Of a stretch of 64,000 bases of DNA, positions 55,908-64,000 are shown piece after piece. Each line of letters opens with the position of its first letter. The first letter of the stretch is position 1. The stretch comes from Urechis unicinctus (taxonomy: Eukaryota; Annelida; Polychaeta; Xenopneusta; Urechidae), in NCBI GenBank assembly GCA_034190875.2, contig CM067354.1, positions 37,526,441-37,590,440 on the forward strand, given 5' to 3'. The translations under genes and the position numbers were made by a program. A model generated the notes under the pieces. The model searched no databases. It was not told the DNA's origin and saw only the letters and a list, made by a program, of their open reading frames with translations.

Positions 55908-56601
55908 ATGGCACTGGTACACCCCCAATCTTGTCCCTGTGTCAAAAGTGAATTAGACCTATTTTCGATTCCCCCAACTCAAAGCAGTGTCGATCATGGA
56001 TCGTGGATCGAATTCCATCCGGTAGCTGCTTTAGGTTCGGGTCCAGTCGAATTCTACATCAGTGGGTCGGGTGATGATTATATCGATCTGAACGACACGT
56101 ATTTACAAGTGAATGCCAAAGTGGTGAAAAAGGATGGGGAGGTTTTGGAGGCTGACAGTGCTGTAGCACCCGTTAACCTCTGGTTACACTCACTCTTTTC
56201 CCAAGTCGATGTCTCTCTCAACGAAAAAAAAACTGTGTCCTCCTCGACAAACATATACCCGTATCGCGCTTATATGGAAACACTATTGAGCTATGGTTGG
56301 GAAGCCAAAAACTCTCAGTTAACAGCTAGTTTATGGTACAAAGACACCCCAAAACACATGGACGCCGTGGGTGGTACTCACAACAAGGGGATGATAGCTA
56401 GAAAGGAACGAGCTCAAGAGAGTCGCATTGTGGATATGATGGGCAAATTACATTTAGATTTATTTAGTCAAGAACGCTATTTATTAAACGTTTTGGTACG
56501 GCCCCTTTGAACGTACCATTAATGTCATTGTGTATGCCGAATTTGAAAATATGATTCAAATTGACCGAAACCGTAACGTTCTGTTTGATTACGCTGCCTA
56601 A
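55908..56601 (+). pseudogene. Major capsid protein (double jelly roll) with large internal deletion
   Basis: ATG 55908, three bases after the previous stop. The first 200 codons follow the Polinton major capsid N-terminus (IEFHPVAALGSGPVEFYISG, YIDLNDTYLQVNAKVVKKDG, PVNLWLHSLFSQVDVSLN). The frame ends at 56510. The last 90 bases before 56601 read, in another frame, as the usual C-terminal end (VIVYAEFENMIQIDRNRNVL). Members normally exceed 500 residues, so roughly 300 codons have been removed and the junction is out of frame. Confidence 0.8.
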
Positions 56602-56604
56602 ACA

Positions 56605-57048
56605 ATGGATACCAGGCAATTACACGAGCTCTTACAAAAAGACGCTTTCACTCGAGCTACTGTGCACGGAGTGTTTGCGCGGAATAAATTACCCCGCCAA
56701 GTCAATTACCCCAGCGGTTTCGTTTGTAATACGGATCCAGCTTCCAAAAAAGGCAAACACTGGATTGCTATTTTCATTGATCATAATGAACGAGGCGAAT
56801 ATTTTGATTCTTACGGACTATCTCCTATTCATAACGTATTTGTGAAGTTCTTGACCAAGCATTGTGTGAACTGGACTTATAATACAAAGCCATTACAAGA
56901 CTTTAATTCCAATACTTGTGGACTTTATTGTTTGTATTATTTAAAGAGACGATGTCGTGGAATAAGTTTGAACCAATTGCTGGCTGTATTTACCGACGAT
57001 TATTCAACCAATGATAAGCTGGTGACATGTTTAATTCAAGGCAAATAA
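56605..57048 (+). CDS. Adenain-like cysteine protease (maturation protease), intact
   Basis: ATG 56605, 147 codons. The catalytic set of C5/C48-type proteases is visible in order: His52 (KHWIAIFID), Asp68 (YFDSYG), Gln98 (PLQDFNSNTCG) and Cys105 (TCGLYCLYYL). In adenoviruses and Polintons this enzyme cleaves virion proteins during maturation. It is the only core virion gene in the element without a visible lesion. The stop is followed at once by AATAAA (57044), a likely polyadenylation signal for the rightward genes. Confidence 0.8.
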   Translation: MDTRQLHELLQKDAFTRATVHGVFARNKLPRQVNYPSGFVCNTDPASKKGKHWIAIFIDHNERGEYFDSYGLSPIHNVFVKFLTKHCVNWTYNTKPLQDFNSNTCGLYCLYYLKRRCRGISLNQLLAVFTDDYSTNDKLVTCLIQGK

Positions 57049-57210
57049 ACAACGCGTGTTGAAAATGTACGACGTTTTTATTCTTAGTTTCTCTCACAGC
57101 CTTTAAACATCAATTTCTTACAGAGCGCACATCCATCGATTACATAACACCTTCACTTCAATTTATTACATAATAACACATATCAATTTCTTAAATAGCA
57201 TATTAATGTA
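57049..57210. other. Spacer between convergent protease and PolB genes
   Basis: AT-rich, no frame. It holds the 3' ends of both transcription units. Confidence 0.6.
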
Positions 57211-58325
57211 TCACACATCTAAAGGTTTAGTGCTTACACCGTCTGCATTCACAATTCTCTTGGGGTAAAAATAACTTAATCCATCTCTAATTTGCGTATA
57301 CGAATACATTGTGTTATTGTTAATGCGAAAGCCACGGTTCACACCGCGACCTGATTTTTGTTCTCTCAGCACATTCATATATTTCTCCTTGTTCAGGTGG
57401 TTTTGACGCTTATTGAGTCCTTTACACGAGGCTTTATCGGTAGTTCCATAACAGTAATAGGTTTTACTGCACAGTCCGATAAAACCATCTCCACTCCACT
57501 CCTCTTTAAATAACCCCGGGGTACGTTTATCATATTTTTGGCGGGTCACACAGCACGGTTGAGGTACCCACGGGGTTCCGTTCGTTTTACACTGTATAAA
57601 GTCTTTGTTGTGATCATCACACGCTACAGCTGGCAACCACTGAGGGTATTCTCTGTAAAATTGTTCTTTCATGTTGGGTTTGATGACATCTGTTAGATGA
57701 CTACTACTAAGAGCGATATAACTACTATCAGTGTCCATCTGTATATAGGCAAAATCAGATCTCGCGACATACTTATCAATAAAATCATAGTAAAATTCCA
57801 GCATTCTTAATTTGGCGTATTGATAAACAAAATGGCCTATTTGTTGGGGTAAGTTGAGATTAATGGTGGTTTTGGCCATGTCGATTTCAAATAGGTTGGG
57901 GGTTAATTCGTTCAAGGCTCTAAATCTTTTTTCGTTGATCAATTTCTGACCCTCTCGGTAGTCGGCGTATCTGACATCACGGTGTTTAGTTTTATCCGTG
58001 ACGCATTTACCTACAAACATAGACAAATTAGTATAAATCAACAGCACTTGACGGGTATTTTTTTTAATTTTTTTAAATCATAAATTTGAAATAAATTTGA
58101 AAGTAACAATTAAATCAATATATTTTACAATAATACATTTTAGTATATTTACCATAGGCCGAATTTCCAAGTAGCTTAAAAGTTTCGGCTATAACGGTCT
58201 GACTCGGGTCGACATCACCCCCACGTCTACACACAAACAAGAACATTATCAAAAATAAAATTCAACGCTTGAAAGAGTATATCATATATAACTATAAGAG
58301 TATATCATATAAACTATAAGAGTAT

Positions 58326-58368
<43 letters not shown>

Positions 58369-61300
58369 GTATATTCATACCTGGCGTCTGATACGGTCTC
58401 GGCAAATCGTTTGAAACAGGCTGTGGGTTCATACTCCAGTGTTTGGTATATCGTTGTGATCACCAGGCCATGTTCCAAGTACCATTTCAGTAGTGGGCTA
58501 GCAAGCAATATTTTCACACCTTTGTAGCTCCCTATCAACGTCCGCCATTCCGTCTATTTGAAAATAAATAATAAAAAATCGTTATGACATCATAGTGATC
58601 GCAACAAAATACATTATGATCCCACGCCCCTTGTCACCTTGTGTACTTACTTTCATAATGTCCCGTTGTTCAGCATAGTCTCGCATAAAGGGTCCGATTT
58701 CACCTCGGGTCAGTTCAGTGTTTTTGAATATAGGGGTCATTTCACTAAAATAGTCTTTAAGGGTTTCTGGTACGTGTATATCTACTTCAGCCATTCCAAA
58801 AAAGGTTCCGTCACGTATATTGGCTATGAGCTGTTTTTTTTCCGTCAAACCGGTTCGTAGTGGTTGCGGTCGACTGTACGTGAACGCTTTGATCTGAGGG
58901 TCTGTTTTTCGTTTTTTTCGTCCATTCACATTCCCACACAGCTACGACATCATAACCTAATCCTCTCAAATACTGGGTATTTCTTTCTGTTTCGGTATAT
59001 AAATCACTCATTAGTTTTCCACTGATGGGGCTATGGGTCAATTTCAGACACGGACAGCCATGCCATACACATCCGTGAAACTGATATACTGTTTGCGTTT
59101 CTTTGCACCAACCGTCTACGGGTAATCGCCGGGCGCCAATTCGTTTTTTTTTCCCCTCTGTTTAGACGATGTTGTATTTGATTTTGTGAGCTGTGTGCTA
59201 TCCAAGCCAACCATTCATCCGCTACACCACGTTTTCGGGTCTGAATTGGTTTAAACTCAGGCGCGTGACGTCGGGTCGGAAAGTTGGCTTGCATGGGTTG
59301 AGATAACGCCCACAGATACAGCGCATTGGCATCGTAACCTACGATTCCTTCACACAACTTCGCTTCATTTCCGTTCTGTTCACGCCCTGATGTAAGTTTT
59401 TTTTTCTTTTTCGTGGTAACGATGAAAGATGATTGAGGGTCCGCCCACTATTCAATTTTTAATCAACCAATAGATGTCGTTGTTCTTTTCGTCAGGTAAG
59501 GTAAAATAATCTTCCAAGTCTTGAAATAAATATCGCATGGTTAATCCGGGCACTGATATTCCATCCTTCAACATATCTATACCTCTCTCACTGTAAAAAC
59601 GACTCTGTTTCTCTATGGCTTCCAGAAACGGGTTTGACATCTAAATTGTTGTAATATATCAAAAAGTCTTTAAAAGTCTGCATATGACCTGCTTCCCACG
59701 CATCTTGACATTCAGCGTATTGGTCAGCTGTAATGTTTTCTTGTTTTAACGTACTGTAAAAAGCTGCATGGGGTGGTAATTCTGTGTGGTTCAAACGATC
59801 GAGTGTCACCCATTCATACGGGAAATATGCCTTTTTCTGTTCGCATTGAAAGGCTCGTAGGTATTTGTCGTATGTATATCCAGGTGCAATAAAGTTGGTG
59901 ATATCCAAAAACGTACATGGTCCGTTTCAATGCACATGAATGAGTTATTTCGTTTGATGGTATACTTGATCGATGAATGTTCTTGCAGGTAAGTTGTCAA
60001 CGGTATTTTCACAACGTTGAGGTCATAATTCGATGAGTTGAATCTGACTAACGGTAATACATGTAAATAGTTGTCGAATTTTTTCTGTAATTTCTGCAAT
60101 GGATGTTCTCCCTTGACGACCGGATCAAGTTGATACGCTTCATTGATTTTCTCTTGTAACTGGGTTTAGGGCAGCTTCGTATTGAGCAAGCATCAGTAGA
60201 TAGGCAGCGTTTTGATATCTCCTCTATATACATCATCATCCTGTCAATCAATGTTTGTGCGTTTCCTTACGTTACAAAGCATTTTGGTTCTGTATAATCA
60301 GGTACATTGCTACATACACTCACTGATAACGGTACGTGTTTTTGGTCCCAGGTGACTTTGGGTGAATTGACGGGTAGGTTGTCTTCTCCAAAATAACTTT
60401 CAAAATCATAGGTGGCTCTGTAAGGGTAAATACCGTCTTCTATTTCGATTCCTTCGTCCCGTAACGCTTCAAAGATAGTGGGTGGTAGATGAAAAACACC
60501 GCCTGGGTACTTGTATTTGGTTTCCACAGTACATATGTTTTTGTGGCGATGTAGTTTGTTCTCACTTTTCCACAGCTTCTGACAGGTACCACAAATATAT
60601 GATTTGCTATAAAGGTCAAAGTTTTTTATGTAACTAAAGTGATTTTCGTACAGGTTCAATTTCAAGGTCGAGGCGAATTTTGTACGCGTTTGCTTGACCA
60701 AAGTAGCTACCTGAAACACATATAACAAATCGATCACATCTCATATTTCCATTTCGATATCAAATGATTACATCGTTTATGTTGTTACTTCTGTTTAATC
60801 ACTACAAGACACACTTACTTGATTCTCGTCTAGCGTATACACGGTGATATTCACTTCGAATTGTTTTGCTAGTCTTTCGACGTCTTCAAGGGGTACACCC
60901 GCAAATGTTTTTTTTTTTTGTTTGGGGTAAGCAGTCTTTAACAATGTTTTTTGCTGCTGCGTTCTCTAGACTCCTGATCTTCGCTCCTCTGTGTAAGGCC
61001 AGTGCCCTGAAAAAGCACAATCGGTCTTGATACGGTTTACCCGTGCTTTTCTTTCGGTCTAACAAGTTGATGGCTCTGTTGTTTTCAGGTGATCCGGTAT
61101 AACAGGTGGTGGGTAGCCGATCACGTGATCTTCGATTGGGTTCACAAAGATGGTCAAATTAGTCACTTCCTCTACACTCCATTTCGAATCCGGTCGTTGG
61201 TTCTGGGCGTAGGTTAAAAATGTCTGTTTGTGTTATTTCACGCATAGCCCTCTCAAAATCATCGGCATTCCGTACGACTAGAGGGGTTGGTAGCATACGA

Positions 61301-61992
61301 TGGTTATTGACGGACGAATGAAAGTACCGCAATTCATCTGATTCTTTGTGACGTAATAAGAATCCATAACTCCCGTTGATTTTAAAGGCTGAATCGCATT
61401 CCTCAAATATATACTGGTTGAGGTTGGGCACATCTTCTGATAAACTATAATTGTAAACAGTTTGCAGGCTTCCAAATCGCGTATGAGTTCGTATAGCTCG
61501 TTCATTCGCAGCCAACACAGCTTCTGTCGACATAATCATCGATAATCTGTCAATATAAATATCACCCAAAATCATAAAGCTTTCCATTACGTCATTCCTC
61601 AATTCTACCGGTAATAGACCTATCCTTTAATAGACCTACCCTTAGCGTTGTCGACTGTAGCGCCATTTCCAGTTTGTGTCGGGGGGGGCTGTGTTGAGCG
61701 TTGTTTTAACAAATTCAAGGCTGCATTGGCCTGTTCTATTTCATACGCATCCATAGCGGCATGTAAAATATCTTCGTCTCCCGTCAACACTAAAACACAC
61801 ACGCGTAACAAAAAATATAATAAATAAATGACGTATACGTGGTAATTCTATAATTCAGATATAGAAAATAAAATCATACTTACTGCTTTCCATCTCGATT
61901 TGTTCCACGGCTTTTAACAAATCCGCATCGCTCATCGGTCTACTGCGTTTGCACACATCGTTGAAAGCTTCTAGCTGTCTCTTCTCAGCCAT
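57211..61992 (-). pseudogene. polB: Protein-primed DNA polymerase B, intron-containing, with lesions
   Basis: Minus strand from ATG 61992 in the right terminal repeat. Exon 1 is 61884-61992, ending at GTAAGTATG. Clear further introns are 61790-61883, 60711-60818, 58554-58650, 58227-58380 (holding a (TA)n) and 58011-58152. In order the coding pieces show an N-terminal SAFKINGSYGFLLRHKESDE segment, a C2HC finger (CGTCQKLW...HRHKNIC), exonuclease motif DFESYF, exonuclease RFNSSNYDL, palm motif A YDANALYL, motif B VIAETFKLLGNSAYG and motif C MDTDSSYIA. Frames are interrupted near 59640, 59910-60250 and 59080-59160, so the gene is decayed although all catalytic motifs remain. It copies the element from a terminal protein primer. 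Confidence 0.85.
58320..58368. repeat. (TA)n microsatellite in a PolB intron
   Basis: About 20 TA units within the intron 58227-58380. It lies between two good splice sites. Confidence 0.9.
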
Positions 61993-63133
61993 GGTTATAA
62001 CTGAACGCAGGACTGAGACACTCTCCCCGTTTTATATACACCCTCTATCCCATCACTTAGCTTAGCTCAGCAAACTATGACGACATATCCGACGAAAATT
62101 TGTGAAATCACTTCCAAAAATAGAATGATGTCATCCCAAATCGCACAGCTAATGTATTGACATGAGGTCGCAAAACCAAAGGACGAAAAATATTCGAGCA
62201 GATGATGAAATCACTTTCCAAAAAATAGAATGATGTCACCACAATATCTGAGGTGAATGCGAAAATCGACTGACAGGGGGGCAACTCACAATGACTAATT
62301 TATCAAATCGTTTGACATGAGTCGTTATTTAATTAAGATAGATGCGCATCGTGAATTCAACGATCGGTAAATCACATTACCAGCTTGTGTAATTATACCA
62401 CAGATTCATCGAGTCCGATTATAACACAAACACCAGTATAACATTTATATATATCGCTATTTGTAACCCATAACTCCACCCCCCATTTTGAGAAATATCC
62501 AATGGTCCAACTTTTAATCCATCTGTCGTTATATTCTCAATGAGAGTTACAACACACTTAAAGACATCTGTCATTTTTTCCCCTCCTATGTAAGACTCAT
62601 ATGCTAGTAAGATTCATTCACGTGAAAACTTCAATCGACCACATACTACGGAAAATTGACTTTTAATAGCCATTTACAATCTCCTCAATAAAACTATCGA
62701 AAATGACCTCACCCAAATACCGCCCATTCATCACATCAGGTCGAAAGTCAACAACCTTCCTAAGGACATAGCCCCAAATGAACTCACTCGAATACCGTAC
62801 ATCGCGTTAGCCTGCTAAGGTCACCAATTCAATATATCACCACATGTCATGGGATAAAGGAAGTTAATAGCAACAAATCACCTCGTAAACACCGTCTTCA
62901 TATCTGAACAGATGGTGAATACTCCACTAACATTAACACTATCCTTCACTTCTCTTTCAACACCATTACCGCTAATTGACTTTTAATACCCATTTACAAA
63001 ACTCCTTCTCAATAAAACTCCCAAAAATGACCTCATCCAAAATAGCGCCCCTCCATGAGGTCATGCGCAATCCACGTCGTCCAGCGTTCGATGTCAAAAA
63101 ACGTGGTAAGTTAGGGCACGTAAATATACTACT
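61890..63133 (-). repeat. Right terminal inverted repeat region of Polinton-2
   Basis: The inner part (61890-62140) mirrors the left promoter and gene start. The outer part (63005-63133) mirrors the left end. About 0.85 kb between them, including duplicated subterminal motifs (GACCTCATCCAAAATAGCGCC; CATTTACAA-ACTCC...TCAATAAAACT near 62670 and 62990), has no left counterpart, so the right repeat is longer. Confidence 0.75.
62030..62038 (-). promoter_or_regulatory. TATA box of the PolB gene
   Basis: TATATAAAA on the minus strand, 46 bases before ATG 61992; the mirror of the box at 48356-48364. Confidence 0.65.
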
Positions 63134-64000
63134 TTCTCCCACAAGGAAATAAATACCTAGGGAAACACAAAGAGAGCCGTTATCATACCTTGGCAGGCGG
63201 TTTCGGTGGTTACAGACTCCGGTGTTGTCATTTTCACACGCATAAGCGCAGTAAACAGAACCATACTGATCGCGCAGAAGGCCTTGTTCCAGTAACACCA
63301 GTTGACTAATTTTGATAACAGTTTTGAGTCCAATTTACGCAAGATTCTCACCATTTATTTGTAATATACATGATAACACATAGCCTTTATTTATTTTAGG
63401 TTTCAATGGCTTACAATAGCAAATTTGTACCCCATTCAGCATATACTTTTTTTTCTGATCGGCTGACTCCTATTGCATTGGTCCATGACAAATAATGACT
63501 CTTTATAAATCATCAATATGCCTAAATTAAAAATGCCAAGTTTATCCACCACCGTTAGCTCATTGTATTTTACTACTCTACCATTCCCTTCATGGGCTGT
63601 GGGTAACATGTTGTCCATTTCAACATGTCAATTATATCCTTGATGCAATTATCTAATACCGCACAGCTGAGCCCAAAAGGTTATCTATTTTATATAATCG
63701 ACTAAAAAAATGCCACTTGCTCATGGACGCATCATTCGAGTGGTAGAAATAAGAAGCCCAGTCATGAAGTTTTCTCTTGTTTTTTTCTTACATAATGTGG
63801 TTGGCCACCTAGCTCCATTTGTGTATCCGCCTTTTATCACCATACCATGGCAACCAATTGGCAATCGCTGTTTTTTTATGTCCACGTAGAGTTTTATCTC
63901 ATTAATACGTAATCCTTATATATAAATAAGATCGAGATTGCTTACCAGTTCAATGATTCATACGGCCAAATAATCTATCTGACTTTGCAAATACTGCCCA
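63134..64000. other. Right flank of Polinton-2, no gene seen
   Basis: AT-rich sequence without a supported gene or recognised repeat. Confidence 0.5.

Larger units (their letters stand above)
48032..63133. mobile_element. Polinton-2: Maverick/Polinton relic, 15.1 kb
   Basis: The ends are AGTAGTATATAGACGTGCCC and the inverse of AGTAGTATATTTACGTGCCC. It contains the Polinton core: protein-primed PolB, rve integrase with chromodomain, packaging ATPase, adenain-like protease, and minor and major capsid genes, plus small unknown genes. Size and gene order agree with the class. The immediate flanks (CCTGAT and TTCTCC) show no target duplication. Many core genes carry stops, frameshifts or deletions. 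Confidence 0.9.

Overview
The window looks like repeat-rich nuclear DNA of an invertebrate animal. Signs of this are spliceosomal GT-AG introns with consistent phase, an intronless class A GPCR, a P2X7-like exon, AATAAA signals, a Ty3/Gypsy retrotransposon, and two Maverick/Polinton elements. The phylum cannot be settled from the sequence; a mollusc, another lophotrochozoan, or a cnidarian would all fit. A run of exactly 100 N at 46438-46537 marks a scaffold join.

Layout. 1-11783: a tandem Ty3/Gypsy arrangement (internal 3' region, LTR, gag-less and damaged pol, second 3' internal region, LTR). The second 3' region carries a 1.9-kb non-autonomous DNA transposon. 11784-15500: a dispersed repeat (family D, copy 1), a P2X7-like exon, an LTR fragment, minisatellites and a 0.3-kb tetranucleotide array. 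15561-16631: a 7TM receptor. 18378-27728: a second copy of repeat D, split by a 6.5-kb Polinton-like element (Polinton-1, 19887-26410) and by a small G-rich MITE. 28816-30011: a zinc-finger gene. 31141-31690: low-complexity DNA between inverted repeats. 32736-41544: exons of one or more unidentified host genes with two large intronic minisatellites. 38120-46437: a multi-kilobase inverted duplication running into the gap, with sequence quality that collapses towards it, so probably an assembly artefact. 48032-63133: a 15.1-kb Polinton (Polinton-2) with recognisable virion-type and replication-type genes.

Polinton-2 follows the usual plan. Rightward genes are two related unknown proteins, small proteins including a C2H2 finger, a packaging ATPase, a basic/hydrophobic small protein, a chromodomain integrase, two tandem minor capsid genes, a second basic/hydrophobic protein, a major capsid remnant and the adenain-like protease. 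A leftward, intron-containing, protein-primed PolB converges on the protease. Its terminal inverted repeats carry a TATA promoter and the first codons of both terminal genes. ATPase, integrase, both minor capsids, major capsid and PolB carry stops, frameshifts or deletions, so this is a relic, while the protease and several small genes remain open.

Polinton-1 shares the terminal AGTAGTATA sequence and has a protein-primed PolB remnant and an integrase. It shows no capsid, ATPase or protease genes. Instead it has a lambda-exo/YqaJ-type nuclease, a tail-fibre-like stalk protein and several membrane or basic proteins. Its pre-insertion site survives in repeat D copy 1 at about 12122. The most interesting points are this alternative gene set, the duplicated gene families of Polinton-2, promoter and coding capture by its terminal repeats, and a 40-bp minisatellite that amplifies the 5' end and splice acceptor of a host exon.
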